Positions 30,543-43,224 of a stretch of 64,000 nucleotides of DNA are shown one piece after another (positions within the stretch are counted from its first letter, which is position 1; each line of letters opens with the position of its first letter). The stretch is from assembly GCF_000247695.1 (NCBI RefSeq), contig NW_004624748.1, forward strand, positions 9,660,517 to 9,724,516. Reading direction: 5' to 3'. The position numbers were made by a program, and so were the translations under genes. Origin of the DNA: Heterocephalus glaber (Eukaryota > Chordata > Mammalia > Rodentia > Bathyergidae). The notes beneath the pieces are model-generated. The model did not search any database. It saw only the letters and a list, made by a program, of their open reading frames with translations, and had not been told where the DNA came from.

Positions 30543-31903
30543 AATCAAAGACAGTATATTGCAGTAAGTTTGAACCTGGGGAGGTCCTGGGTGGGGAAGT
30601 TTGTCCATATGGCTGTGCACAGGGCTGAACATGAATGCAGGGGGCGTCGAGGCAGGGAGAAGTTCGGTACAGACGCTGAGGAGGAAGCTCTGAGGAGCAG
30701 ATGCAGGCTCAGGGCAAGGAAGGGAGAGAGGAGGGCTTGCAAGTCATGGCCCTGGCTGCCCCTGCTAGAAGCTGCCCATGACTGCCTGGCCTGGCCACCC
30801 GCTGACCATCACCGCCGCTTGAGTCTCGGTTCAGAGACTGCCAGGCAGGCAGCTGGGAAGGACTCACCTCCCTCTGGGACTCAGTTTCTTCCAAGACAAG
30901 AATTAGCCTTCTACAAGACCTGGGAGTGAAACTGGATTTTAATACTTTACTCTGCCCGAGAAGCCTCAAACTCGCTCACTTGGGAACACTGCAGGCCCAG
31001 CTCCTGAAGCTGTGCTAAAGGAGAAACAGCTTTGCTCTTCCCAGAAACATGTCTCCCTGGCTCTGAGGAGGAAGAGGGCATAGGGCGCTGTCACTCCTGC
31101 CACAGCTCTGCCCCTTGGCAGAGGCAGGCGGCGATCCCAGGGGTCTTTCAGAAAGGGTGCAGGTGCGTTTCTGCTCTGTGCCCACGGTGCCTGTGTCTGC
31201 AAATATGGAGGGTGTCCTCCTCCTGCACAACCTCCTCCCCTAGCTCACAGCTTCTGCTTACTGCCTGTCTCATCCCACCCTGACTCCTGATCTCACTCCT
31301 CTAGCCAAGAACTGTCGTCAGCTGTGCCCATCACTGTTTGCTCCGGCCCTCCGGGCACCAGTGTCACCCGCTCCACTCTAATGCTCTCAGTGGCATGCAC
31401 TCCCTATATCCTAATGACAGTGCTCAATGCCTTGCTGTGACAACCATCAGATATTAACAAAAACACCATTCCATTTTGGCTCTTTCTGCTCCTCTCACAT
31501 ATGCACGATTCGCTCTGGTCATTCTTTGCTTCAGAACATCTTTGTTCTACCCTTCTTGTCTATTTCCATCTTAGTTTGTTGTTTATCAGTGTATTTATTT
31601 AGCAACTATTTACCACGTGTCTCTTGGGCATTAAGCACTGGGATAGATAAAAGGAACAGATACTAATTCCAAGTTCTGAGTAGGAGGAGATTTTTAGCGG
31701 CAGGTGCCACACATCTGTGGCCTCCCCATGTGGCAGCACAGGGTCTCCTCCATCTTCCCGGCTCCTGCACCATGGCTGACTGGCCAGGCCTTCTGAGCCT
31801 TGAGAACAGCTCTCATCACATAAATTGTGCCCCAGGGCCTGTGAGTTGTAGTGGTGCCCCTACTTCATAATTATTAATTTCCTCATAACCTGTTACTCTA
31901 GTG
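30543..31903. other. Intergenic, unassigned
   Basis: Unique, GC-mixed sequence. Open frames at 30570-30969 and 31015-31283 overlap on opposite strands and have no known domain. Confidence 0.4.
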
Positions 31904-31987
31904 GTTTTTTTTTTGGTACCAGGGATCGAACTTGGGACCTTGCACTTGCAAGGCAGGCAGCAGAACCACTGAGCTAAATCCCCGGCC
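31904..31987 (-). mobile_element. ID SINE
   Basis: Antisense ID close to consensus (ggtaccagggatcgaacttg ... ccactgagctaaatccccgg). Confidence 0.93.
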
Positions 31988-32804
31988 CCTAGAGAAGGAA
32001 ATTTAAAATATCAGCCAGAAGAATTCTCCTGAGCCCTCTTCCTGCAGAGTTGCTGCTTGCAGGGTGATATCACTGGGGAGAGCCAGGCTGTCAGAGCACA
32101 GGGGGTGCTGATTGGTGGAGATGTGTTAGGGACCAGGCCTGGAGGGCCTCCGAGCTGAGGGCTTGATCAGATCTCTCAGGGTGTGTAGTTCCAGAAAGCT
32201 CAGCTCTATTCCTTATTGATGAGCTGTCACCAAGTTGCGGGGCAGTGGAATGAGGGCTCAAAAAGCAGGCCCTCCTTCCCTCCCTCCCAACTCTGGAAGG
32301 AGTGATTTCTTCACCCATTATCAAGTCTTCCTGAAGACAAGCAAGGAGACAGTGTCAAGTGCCAGGAAAACTACATAAAACTCTTCCAGGTCTGACTGAC
32401 AGAGTTTCTAAATTTCCCTTGTCAGACACTTGAAAACAATGCTTAGAGAGGCAGCTCCTGGCCAACCCTGCTGCTTGTTCTCAACTGGATAATGCTATTT
32501 TTCACCACTTAAGCTCAGGGTTAGTCCAAGTGATTTTAGCTTACAAGCTAGAATTGCTACTCAACCCAATTTAAATTGGCAAATCAGTCTTTGTGAGCTG
32601 TGGCATTAACCACCCTCTTTCATGCCCAAAAGTAGATCCTGTGTAGGTGTAGCCTCTACTTTGAAAAATAACAGAGTTGTGCATTCATTTTAGCTGAGGA
32701 TGGAAGGGAGCCAATAGTTGTTTTCAAAATAAGTTGTTTTCAAAATATTAATCATTTTAAAAAGGAAGAAGTTCTTATGTAAAGCTCCTTCGAGAGACCA
32801 ATTG
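31988..32804. other. Intergenic, unassigned
   Basis: Unique sequence. Nothing recognised. Confidence 0.4.
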
Positions 32805-33105
32805 ATACTGAGTGAATGTTTTCTTGCCTCCAAATTCATGTTGAGATCCTCACCTCCAAGATGGGCTTTGAGAGATAAGGTCATAGGGTGGAGTCTTCAT
32901 GAACGGGACTGGTGGATCCCAGATGCATCTCCTTCCCTCTACCTACCATGAGAGGGGACAAAGAGAAGTATTTGCCTCGCCAGAACCAACCTTAGTAATG
33001 GCACCCTAGTCATGGACTTCCAGTCTCCAGGCTGTAAGAAACAGATTCCTGTTGTGTGTAAGTCTCACAGTCCATGGTGTTTTGCCATAGCAGCTGGCTC
33101 CACCA
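32805..33105 (+). mobile_element. Old MLT-type LTR fragment
   Basis: 'caaattcatgttgagatcct', 'gaacgggactggtggatccc', 'gccagaaccaaccttag' and 'gacttccagtctccaggctg' follow the order of blocks in old MaLR (MLT-like) LTRs. Diverged, ends uncertain. Confidence 0.5.
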
Positions 33106-34082
33106 GGACATCAAGTGTTGGACCAAAACAAAATGTGCCCAGACTCTTTGTGATCCTATGAGGCAAAGGTTCTTCCCAGCTTGGAGACATCATGTCGAAA
33201 ATGTAAGGGCCAGTCAATAGGAATCTGTGTTTTAACCCAAACTGGAGTTACTATTCAATCTGTTTGACAATTACCAGAAACAATATATTTCCTTAGTTCT
33301 TGGCTTTTCATCTGTTAATGGTTTTTTGGCAATTTCCTGTCAAGTGGTTAGAAATGAAACTAGTAAACTGCAGGTTACCTTTATTATTCAGTGACAGAAA
33401 GCAAACCCTACAATAAGCATTTACTGAACATCTACCATGTGGCAGCCACTAAGCAAACTTTACACTCACTCACCCCTCCTAGCCACTGTGGGAACAGGTA
33501 CAAAACAATCCTGCTCTGATGATGGTTTGACCTCATGAAATTTTGACTTTACAAGGGTGAGAAAGCGGTACACATTCAGCAGAAACTGCACTTCAGTTCA
33601 GGTATTTTCTGGGGCTAGTGCCACACAGTATGATATTTTCTCTTGATGGTGGGTGGCAGCAGCAGTGAGTGCAGCTTCTGGGCAGTGACGCTAGCATGAG
33701 GGGAAACAACTGACACTCTAGGGTGTGCGCGCTGCCAAGCTAGGAATGGTCCCACATGTGGCGGTACCCCATGTGCGATGGGTTTAATCAGGATGTGACA
33801 CTATCACCAGCTGGGGAGGATCTGTATCCTCATCTTTGGTTTTCAGGTGAGGACCAGAAGCCTGTTAAGGTGTGTGGCCCACACTGCCAGCAGGGCTTCA
33901 CTCTCTAGTCCTCAGGGCAGGCCATGGTGTGACTCGGAACAGTGGGGAGGCTTTTTTCCTACGCGCTGTTCATGGTCAGGAAAATGCAACCACCAAACAG
34001 CCCTTTTAATAGTTTTCTAGTTGAAAACGTATGACAAGTTCAATTGTTTTTGGTCCTGGCTGATCATCAAAATAATTGGAAC
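33106..34082. other. Intergenic, unassigned
   Basis: Unique sequence. Nothing recognised. Confidence 0.4.
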
Positions 34083-34163
34083 TGGGCTGGGGATTTAGCT
34101 CAGTGGCACTGTGCCTGCCTCACAAACACAAGCTCCTGAGTTCAATCCTGGGAACTGGAAAAG
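34083..34163 (+). mobile_element. ID SINE
   Basis: Sense ID (ctggggatttagctcagtgg ... gagttcaatcctgggaac). Its GGTACC end is changed. Flanks share aattggaa. Confidence 0.9.
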
Positions 34164-34676
34164 AAAATTGGAATTTTATAAAGATGCAGAGCTGGGGCCC
34201 CGCCCACGGGACTCATTAGTTGCTCTCAGGCAGTGGCCAGCAGTCCGCACCCCCCCGCACCCACCCCCATGATCCCCATGACTGGGGGGCCAGAGGGTCC
34301 TGAGTCACAGCAGGGCCCATGGTGCTGGGGCTCAGTGCACAACGGCCCCCGCCCAGGTGTGGCGGTGTGGAAGTGTCACCTGGTGCGCCTGTGTTTCAGC
34401 GTCTGTAGAACAGGGACAGAAACAGCTGCCAAATTCTTAAGATGCTAAATGTGCTCTGTCATGCACACAGCAATGAAGGGGTAGAAGTATCACGTCAATC
34501 TGGCCAGAAATGGAGGTCAAATACTTTTCAATTGTTGCTAATAATTTGTGTGAATCATGGAAATGGTTGCTCTCATTGTAATTTAAGTTTTTATTATATA
34601 GCTAACAGGTAAATCCTTCAGATGGCTGAATTTATATATGCTGCTCTGTTCTACAGGATGCATACTTTTATAAACT
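34164..34676. other. Intergenic, unassigned
   Basis: GC-rich at 34190-34400, then AT-rich. The 71-codon frame at 34233 has no known domain. Confidence 0.4.
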
Positions 34677-34921
34677 GTGGTGCTGGAGATTGAATCCAGG
34701 GCCTTTCATGCCAGCTTTTTAAAAATTTTTGGTACCGGGGATCGAACTCGGGACCTTGCACTTTTAAGGCAGGCGACAGAACCGCTGAGCTAAATCCCTG
34801 GCCCTTGCCAGCTCTTTTTTATTTTGAGACAGTCTTGCTAAGTTGCCCTGGCTAGTCTTGAACTTGCAGTCTTCCTGCCTGAGCCTCCCAGAGTGTGGGG
34901 ATTACTGGTGTGTGCCATCAA
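34677..34921 (-). mobile_element. B1-dID composite SINE split by an ID
   Basis: Antisense dID remnant (gctggagattgaatccaggg), ID insertion, then antisense B1 (ttttgagacagtcttgctaa ... attactggtgtgtgccatc). Confidence 0.85.
34717..34805 (-). mobile_element. ID SINE nested in a B1-dID
   Basis: Antisense ID near consensus (ggtaccggggatcgaactcg ... ccgctgagctaaatccctgg). Target duplication tgccagct at 34709-34716 and 34806-34813. Confidence 0.93.
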
Positions 34922-35510
34922 GACCAGTTTGGACATCTTTCTTACAGCTGACAGCCTTGGGTAGGACAGAACTGGGAAAGCACTGAGGGACAGAGAAGCA
35001 CCTGAGGTGCACAAGGCAGTGTGCCAAAGCAGGTAGGCCTGCAGAGGGCCGAGCATTGCCGTGGAGCTGGAGCCGTGGGAATGGGCTTCCCAGAAACACA
35101 CCCGCCTGCCAGAGCCTGCAACCCAACTTCGGGGGAGGGACGCTCACCCTGAGGGTGCAGCTGGGCTTCCACTACATGGAGAGCCTCGGGGGAGGATGGG
35201 TGAGCAGGCCCCTCTCCTGCCAGGACCCAGGTTTAGATGAGGTTATTTTTGCTGCCTTCTCACCCCTATCAACATACCCTTTTCTGTTTGCCAGTTTCTG
35301 TCCAGCCACTTCCCCTGAACCTGCAGAAGTTTCTCCACCCTCCTTTACAAGTGTCACTATGACAGACAACATGAATGCTGTCTCCCTGTCCTGGCTTCCT
35401 TCCCAGCACATGGGATACCCTACCCTTGAGCAACACAGAGCTTTCTTCCCCTCAGGAGGGAATCAACCAACTGAGCCCAGATGAGAGTTGTTGTTTCCTT
35501 AAAATAATCC
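34922..35510. other. Intergenic, unassigned
   Basis: A 142-codon + frame (35056-35484) overlaps three shorter - frames. No domain, no splice-bounded exon. I treat all as chance. Confidence 0.4.
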
Positions 35511-35512
35511 TG

Positions 35513-35600
35513 CTTGTTGGAAATGTAGCTCATGGCAGAGTGCACATTTAGCATGTGGAAGGCCCTGGGTTCACTCTCCAGGACTGACTGCCAATAAAAA
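35513..35600 (+). mobile_element. dID/ID-like SINE remnant
   Basis: Diverged sense match (ggaaatgtagctcatggcag, ggccctgggttcactctcca). Confidence 0.6.
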
Positions 35601-35621
35601 ACAAACACCAAACTAAACACA

Positions 35622-35685
35622 GGCGCACACACAAAGACAGACAGACAGACACACACACAAACACACACACACACTCTTACATTCA
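35622..35685 (+). repeat. CA-rich and CAGA simple repeat
   Basis: Interrupted (CA)n with a (cagacaga) patch between two SINEs. Confidence 0.85.
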
Positions 35686-35689
35686 CACA

Positions 35690-35825
35690 AAGTTTGGTGG
35701 TGGCTTGTGCCTATAGTCTCACCTACTTAGAAGGTTGAGGCAGGAAGATCTATTAAGCCCAGGAGTTTAGGGCCAGCGTGGGCAACACAAGATTTTGTCT
35801 CAAAAAACAAACCAAACCAAAAAAT
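35690..35825 (+). mobile_element. Old B1-like SINE
   Basis: Diverged sense B1 (ggtggtggcttgtgcctata, ggttgaggcaggaagatcta, ttttgtctcaaaaaac). Confidence 0.75.
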
Positions 35826-37226
35826 TCAGTTTTACTTTTCTGTCCTTTCCTAGTAATTCCTTGGTATCATTTACAGTATCAGTATATACGACTTAAGAAG
35901 TCCATGGCAAGGGAGTGTTTTCTCAGTTTATGGAGCTTGCAGGCCAAGAGTTGTGGTGTAGGTGGCTAGCAGGATGTAATGTCAGAGCGGGCTGTGATGC
36001 TGTCAAGGCTCCACTTGCCAACGCTATCTGGAGGCGAAACAGACGGAAAGCTTGGAGAGTAGTGACTTACCCATCCAAGCTACACTTGGACAGGGAGGCC
36101 TCCGTGGTCCTCCTTTCACACAGCAGCAGCTTCCTGGGACGAGAAGTCCTTTGCAGGGGCTTACAGCAAGGCTGGCCCACGCCAAGCACGAAACCCAGGA
36201 AGGAAAACGGCACCACGCAGCTCCCAGATCCGTGGCTCCAGGAGGGAAAGGCTGCTACTCAAAGGCTCAAGAAGCCAGAGAGAGGATGCTGGGAGCTAGC
36301 AACTTAGTGGAAACTGCACTGTCTTGAGTTCAAGCCTCAGGCTTTCATAGTTCCACCAAGAAATGAGAACTTGTCTTGGTTTTTCGCTGCTGTAAAACCA
36401 GCAGATCTCTTTCTGCCCCTAAGACATTAGCAACATTTACTCAAGTATACTTTCTCAAATGTCTGGCAAATCAGCAGCTGAGCTGCGCTTCTCCTTCCTC
36501 AGTGACACTCATTTCCCAAATTTACCACGGGCAGACAGATACCTCACTCCACTGCTGGCTTCTGTGAGCCTCTCCCAGTGGACATCATTTTGAGGCTTCC
36601 ACGGCTGTTCAGACCAGGCTCTTTCTGCACTCTGTGAGGTGGAATTTGCCAGCATTAACCCTAGGAGAATTTGTCATGGCGACAGAGCAGGCTGGTTCAG
36701 AGCAGAAACAGTGGGCAGACCTGCCTGCCTCTCGTCTCTTCCTTCTCAGGAGTCATGTGCAGTCTCTGGGAGCTGTGACTCACTGAATGTCTGATGAACC
36801 ATGTCTGTCTCTACCCCCTTTAGTCCTCTAGGGCCTGGTTCTTCCTTGATCTCAGGATTTCAAGTATGTTTTAACCTTGAAGCCCATTTCTGAAGGCAGA
36901 GATGGAGCAGCATGGATATCCTGGAATAGCCTTATGTAAATTTCTTTCATCAAAGGAATGCTCCTTTTGGGATTATCTCTCCCCAATCATTCTCTCTCCC
37001 TATTAGCTATCTATAATATATATATCTTCCCAAATGATTAATGTGTTCTCATTGTAAACACACACACACATACACACACACAAACGAAAGTCCTTGTCTC
37101 CTTTCCTACTCCTCTCTCCCTCAGCTGTAACACTGCAAGAATTTTGTTTCCTGACCTTTTCCTATGTGTTTATACGCATACATGCTTGTTTTCATTACTA
37201 TACAGGGGAGCTTACTATTGTTTTGA
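35826..37226. other. Intergenic, unassigned
   Basis: Unique sequence with a short CA repeat at 37060-37082. The + frame at 35915-36307 (130 codons) has no recognised domain. Confidence 0.4.
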
Positions 37227-37387
37227 GCCAGGTGTGGTGGTGCACACCTATAATCCCAGCACTCTGGAGGCTGAGGCAGGAGGATCAGAGAGTTCAAGGC
37301 CAGCCTGGGCTACATAAGGAATTCAAGGCCAGACTGAACTATATAGCAAGACCCTGGCTCAAAACAAAATAAAACAAAAAATCCCCC
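37227..37387 (+). mobile_element. B1 SINE with internal duplication
   Basis: Clear sense B1 with ttcaaggccagcctgggcta and ttcaaggccagactgaacta about 29 bases apart. Target duplication ttgttttga at 37218-37226 and 37388-37396. Confidence 0.93.
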
Positions 37388-37396
37388 TTGTTTTGA

Positions 37397-37740
37397 AACT
37401 CGCTTTTTATACATAAACATATGCAACTCTTTCCATGTCTGCATACACTGATCTGATTTCTGCTTGTTGCAGATAGCTATTTCATAACACAGACTAGTTG
37501 AGTTTATTTAAGCTTTCCCTGTTACTGAATGTTTCCAGTTTCTACCTTAATGTTTTAAAGCCAGGTTGAGATATACTTCTGTGCAATAAAATTTGCCTTT
37601 TTAAATGTACAGATTTAACACACACCACGTAATCAGCACAATCAGGATTTCCACCCCCACCCCAAATCCCTTGTCTTTCTCTGTAGCCATTCCCTCCCTG
37701 CATGCCAACCCCAGTGAACACTGATGTATGACTGATTCAA
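37397..37740 (-). mobile_element. Old LINE-like fragment, antisense
   Basis: 'gcaataaaatttgccttttt', 'atttaacacacaccacgtaa' and 'caatcaggatttccaccccc' resemble an ancient L1 3' UTR read backwards. Low certainty on family and limits. Confidence 0.35.
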
Positions 37741-38154
37741 TTGTGTCCTGGAAGCATCACTGGTGGTTAGAGGGAATTCTAGGAGGACAGCTGGCTGACT
37801 TACAGAAGGGACTCAAGTAGGAACCCATTTGGCAGTCTGCTACTGCTCAATAATCTTTTCTATCTCACCAAGCTACTGAAGATTCCTTGACAGTGCATAA
37901 AGGAGTGCTGACACAGATGCCCATCCCTTTCCCATCCTGTGTGTCCTGTGTTTTTGAACAGGGTTCACTCCCATGGGTGCTGTCCTGCGTCCAGGAGGTC
38001 CAGCTGCCCCAGGCTTCTCACTGTGAGTGTAAGTTGGGTTAACTAGCCACTGGTGACCCTGGTGACACTGTGCACTTCAGCCTCAGCTCTTAGCTAGGTT
38101 CTCCAGTTCAACTAGAAGTCACTGGGACTCCATCCAAAAGTGAATCATCTGGCC

Positions 38155-38534
38155 TGCAATGGCTTGTATTTAGATATCCCCCAAAGCCTCATGTGGTCAT
38201 AGGTGGGGCTTTTCGGAGGTGGGTAGGTCTAGGGTGTGTGACACTGGGATCAAAGATGTGATGCTGGGATTGATTCATTAGGATTAAGGATGTGAGTGCT
38301 ACTCGCCCTAAGAGTGCATAGCTTGGATAAAATATGAGGGGCTGCATTTGTGGTTGCTGGTCACTTACTGCTGCTGCATGTCTTCTGCCTGCTCTGTGAT
38401 GCCCCTCTGCCATGCCACCCTACCTGGGAGCCAGCCAATTATAGACTGAAACATCTATAAACTGTGAGTTAAATAAACTTTTCTTCCTTTAACGCTGGGT
38501 GTTAGGTATTTTGTCTCAGCAATAAAAAACTAAG
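38155..38534 (+). mobile_element. MaLR-type LTR (ERVL-MaLR)
   Basis: Same family as 3496-3932: tgcaatggcttgtatttaga, cataggtggggcttttcgga, gagttaaataaacttttctt, gtgttaggtattttgtctca. It carries a small repeated 'gggatcaaagatgtgatgct' / 'ggattaaggatgtgagtgct' motif at about 38247-38300. Confidence 0.6.
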
Positions 38535-39903
38535 CTCCCTTCCGCTCCGTGGTGGAGGAGCAAGTGACTGGGACCTCAAACCTCTAACACATAATTCTCT
38601 AAGGTAGGTTTTGACTACTGTAAATGAATCATACTAAAGAAACACGTTCAGAAAAAAGGCCTGCTGCAAATAAGGGAGTGATGCAGCTGTTTCTATGAGT
38701 CTGAATTTGTATGCCTCGAAGGTCAGCTCTGCTGGCTCCTCATCCAATCCACTTGGGTCCATGGTGGAACCAATCAGCTGACCCTCAAGTTCTTTCATCG
38801 ACTGAAACTGGCCTTGTCCTGTCTAGCCACAATCCTTATGACCCTGACGTGTCTACACACACACTTAAAGTGTGTGTGGAGTCTCACTCTGCCCATATTA
38901 TGAGGTGAGGCTGTTCTAATGACCTTGTACAACTTTTTCTATTTCTTGGTCTCTGACCCATTAAACTAGTCTTGAAGGCGGGACTTGTTCTATTTGTTCA
39001 TCTCTGTATCCATACCACTTGGAGATCGTGAGCTGACAGACTTCCTTTGTGGTCTCCAGATCATGGAAGAGATCCCCACCTGTGACCAGCCAAACCAGCA
39101 ATTTTCCCATGAGCCCGACACTGAAGAATCCCCAGTGATCTGGGATGTAAGTAAATCAAATACACTGGCCACTGGTAATCACTCCTGACAAATATCTTCT
39201 CTTCTGAGTCTACTGAGCAAAAAAGGGGAGTCATACCCAACCAAGAAAACCAACTAAATAAGAACAGGAAACCAAATCTGTACAGGTGAAAGAACTGGGG
39301 CGACACCCACAAGTAATTCCTTTTTGCTAAGGAAAAGAATCCTGACAGCTGACAGCGGCAGACAGTGAGGCACATCACCACTAATACCCGTCACCTTCAC
39401 CCTTGGCGCTCAGCACACAGGAGTGGTAACAGCACTCAATGGCAGGGACTAATGAGCTGCTGCCGGAGGAGAGAGGCTGGGCGGTCATCAGAAGTAAGGC
39501 TTAAATGTCAAGAGGTCCAGCTTGGTAAACTCCTGACTCCAGCAATTGATGGGTGAGACTGTGGGATTACAGACATATACTGGGTTCATAAAAACCAGCC
39601 CGAGGCAGTGTACAGATCCTTTTGTCTTAGAAATTGTCAATGTTTAAATTATTTCAACAAAACTTTCAAATTAAGTGCACTAAGTATATATAAAACATAT
39701 ATTAAGTATATATAAAAATTATGTAATTACTACACTCAAATGCTTCGAAAATTTGAAATTCCTAAGTGGCAACAATGAATTAATGGAGTATTCCGATTGA
39801 CAGCAGCAGTAGCACGTGCCTCACTCACTCTGCATTCCCGCTGGGCTGTGCAGCGTTTCACGCCCAGCACGCTTGTATCCCCACTTCCTGGGACAGAGTC
39901 ATG
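38535..39903. other. Intergenic, unassigned
   Basis: Unique or anciently repetitive. 38735-39010 could be an LTR tail but is not assignable. The opposing frames at 38985-39188 have no known domain. AT-rich 39640-39760. Confidence 0.35.
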
Positions 39904-39988
39904 GTTTTTTTTGTGGTACCGAGGATCAACTCAGGACCTCACACTTGACAGGCAGGTGTGGCCCCACTGAGCTACATCCCCAGCCAAG
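39904..39988 (-). mobile_element. ID SINE
   Basis: Antisense ID (ggtaccgaggatcaactcag ... ccactgagctacatccccag). Perfect target duplication gacagagtcatg at 39892-39903 and 39989-40000. Confidence 0.93.
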
Positions 39989-40197
39989 GACAGAGTCATG
40001 CTTACCAAAATGCACCAAATTAGTAGAAGGCTACTGTGTTTCATGACCATTCCAGGACTACAGTTTTTGGTTTGGTGAAATACTCTTTTGGTGAATTTAT
40101 ACATCCACAACACAATAAAAACCTATCTCCTTAAGATAGTTTAAATACAAATTTCAACATTTTAAAATATGGTGTACTTCAGTATCAGTAATAATTA

Positions 40198-40361
40198 TTA
40201 TTTTTTTGTGGTACTGGGGACTGAACCAGGGCTTTCACACCGAGTTGTATCCCAAGCCCAATATTTGAGACAGGATCTTGGTTTGCTAAATTGCCCAGGT
40301 TGGGCTTGAACTTGTGATCCTCCTGTCTCAGCTTCCCAGAGTGCGAGGGTTATAGGTATGT
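40198..40361 (-). mobile_element. B1-dID composite SINE
   Basis: Antisense dID (gtggtactggggactgaacc) and B1 (tttgagacaggatcttggtt ... gggttataggtatgtgccag). Confidence 0.85.
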
Positions 40362-40437
40362 GCCAGGGATGTAGCTCAGTAGCACAGCACCTATCTGGCA
40401 AGTGCAAGGCCCTGGGTATGAGTCCCAGTACAGCCAC
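40362..40437 (+). mobile_element. ID-like SINE abutting the B1-dID head
   Basis: Sense ID (ggatgtagctcagtagcaca ... gggtatgagtcccagtac) in head-to-head contact with the antisense B1-dID. Confidence 0.85.
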
Positions 40438-43224
40438 CAAAGACTAAATTACAGAATCCAGTTTAAACTGGAAGCTAAAGCATCTGAATAGTCCTTTTAA
40501 TCAGATAAAGGTCTCCATTTAAAAAAATCAAACTATTTAAAGGCTTACACCACTGGTAGTACCTGCTCAAAGGGGTAGAAAGAAAAATAGGAGAATGTTA
40601 GGAAAGTGAGGCTAAGAGTGATCTCTGCTGTGTGATCTTTCTGCCTCAGCCTCTTGAGTCTTAAGTCTATGAGAGCATGTCTTATGCTTGGGAACCTGCT
40701 CTGGACTCAAGTCAGAAGGTGTGGAAAAAGAGCTGGTTTCTCCTTTCCTGGACCTTGCAGGAACTGAGGGCAAACAGCCAGCATCCTGAGGAGCTGGCAC
40801 CTGGGAGCAGAGGCCGCTCTGCACCAGGCCAGGCCCGGCCAGGCCCGTTCCCCTTCTGCACAGGGCACCTTCACTCAAACAGAGGCTGAGCCCTTGTGGG
40901 GCTGCTCTCAAGTCACAGCATCCACTGAGGCACCTGACATAGACCAGGGATTAGAACTTTAGCAAAAGGACCTTGAACTTAAAGGTTTAAGTTTACTCTT
41001 CATCGTATGGGAATAGGGTTTGGATGTTCAGATTCAAGTATGGATGCCAAAGACAACGTCCCTCATTCTGAGAGTCTGCCCGGGGTTAGCCCCATTTTCT
41101 TGGTTTGGAGGTGGGATGAGTGGTGGGGAACAAATGCTGGGAAAGCACACTCTGATTTTGCCCCATGGGTAGAATTCCCTTCAAGAGAGATGAATATTCA
41201 CAATATGCTGGGCAACAGATGGTTCCATAAAATGGCCATTCCTCACCTCTCGGTATTATTTCTGAGGATTAAACAAGACAGTATCCTCCCCTCATTTAAC
41301 ATATAGGCACAAAGGGCTTTAGAAGTGTTTACAATTATTTCAACAATGAAAATAAATTTCCAAAGAAATCTGTTCACAAAACTTTAGAATAACTCCCAGT
41401 CCACCGAAATGCTTAAGAGCTGCTCGTAAGACAATGCAACAGTATCTGTCCTTTAAAAAAAGACATATCACTCTAGAAGTTACTGTGGCAACATGTAATT
41501 TCAAATCTTTCCAATGCCCAGTGACCATAATGTTACTACATTTTGTCAGTTAAGATATCCCCTAAATGTGTGTACAACTTGAATTTAATAATCTCATCTA
41601 TTAAATATGACCTTTCTGTCCTCTTCTGATGTGACATCTTGCTAGAGACGTTATCTCCCTTACCAGCCTTCCTCTCTCTCAATTTCAGCGCTTTTTATGG
41701 GTTTAGTATTCATAGTTCTTGATCCATGGCTGCCAAAGAATGTTGATCACAGCAAGAGAGTCTTGAAATTAAAGAATAAGGGAAGGGAACCCAAGTGTCA
41801 GGAGGTCATCATGAGTGACAGCCATGTTAGTAAGAAATCAGAATTGTAATTTCAAGCAATCCAGAGTGGCACTGGTCTGCCATTAAGGCATGTCTGACCT
41901 GCAGGCAAAGCTGCCTAAGCCACATGGAGTGAAGAGGAGGAATTGTCCTGGGCTGCAAATAAAACATATAAATATAGTTACTGGATAGAAGTAACAAAAC
42001 TTCCTCTAGTTTTTATTGTAATGCAGGTGTGTCCAATCCGCATGCAGGCTGTGGGTTGGATATGTGTGAGATGAACTATTCTACTTGAAGAGATAAATGA
42101 TTAAGTGACTCAAACAGATGCCATCAGGTGTGATGAAGTAAAAAGAGGCCGAAGAGACCTGGTTTACAAAAATATCAAGCACAGCTTGAAAGAAGGTACA
42201 GCTCTGCCTTGGAAACTACTGGCAGAGCTGCTACCAAGTTCGACCTGGCAGTCACTGTCAGCACAAAAGCAAAATATGGGCAGAAGAAGCATATTTCTTT
42301 GTTTCAGTGCAGGACCACATAGCAAAAACGACAAGTTTTGAGGGAAGACACATACGATAATGTACCAAGCACAGGGAGGGATCTAGAATTCTCACTTCTG
42401 TATACAGCCATCATACCATTATCTGCAGGCTCCCAGACACGGGGCCTCCACAGCTGGTTCCTGCACCAGAACAAGACAGAATAAGGCAACTGAGGCGGGG
42501 TGCTGAATGAGACCATTCTCCTTAATCAGAATTGTATTGATAATGCAAAGATAATTTTTTTTTTTAGTATAGTGGTACTTAACCTCAGAATTCTAGTGGT
42601 CTGCTGCTAAAACTAAAAATACAAGGGATTATTTTTCTTAGTAAATAGATATTTCTTTGCTTTAATTATATAACACCTTCTTAAATTTGTGGCATTTGTT
42701 ATTTTTTGGCTGCAAGCATTCAGAAGCAGATGACAAAACAAGTGTTTTGAACACCTTTTCACTGTGCTTAGCTTCTTTTGTTATGGTGGTCTTGTTCGTG
42801 GTATGATTTTTGAACAGCCTAATATATAATAACATTTGGTGCCAGAAAAACTTTCATCATGTACATGTAATGCTTTTATTTAAAAATTAACTAAAGAGAA
42901 AGATAAAATATATTTTCATGCCCTAAGAACTGACATGAATGCTTTGTGTCTCCACTGCACCCCCGCAGTCCTCCTTAGCTACAATGTCACTTGCTGTACA
43001 AGGATCAACATAGGACTGCTGAGTGGGCAGTACAACTCTGGGGGCAAAGCTGGTCTTTGAGAAGCTTATGATCTGGTTTGGGGAGATATTTCTTGAAATT
43101 CTGGGCAGATATTTAATTTTCTATTATTTTAAAAGCAAACAAAAACATTAATTGACCATGATTTTTTTCATTTCTCATCAATTATCCCTAGGGTAAAATA
43201 TGCTAATGATGAAAACTGCCACTT
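40438..43224. other. Intergenic flank of GTF2F2, unassigned
   Basis: Nearly free of the young SINEs seen elsewhere. Contains diverged old-repeat-like sequence near 42030-42080. Frames at 40612-40911, 41007-41306 and 42105-42341 have no recognisable domain. AT-rich towards the gene end. Confidence 0.4.

Noticed and set aside
35056..35484. 142-codon open frame on the + strand
   Set aside because: Overlaps three opposing frames of similar quality, has no domain and no exon boundary.
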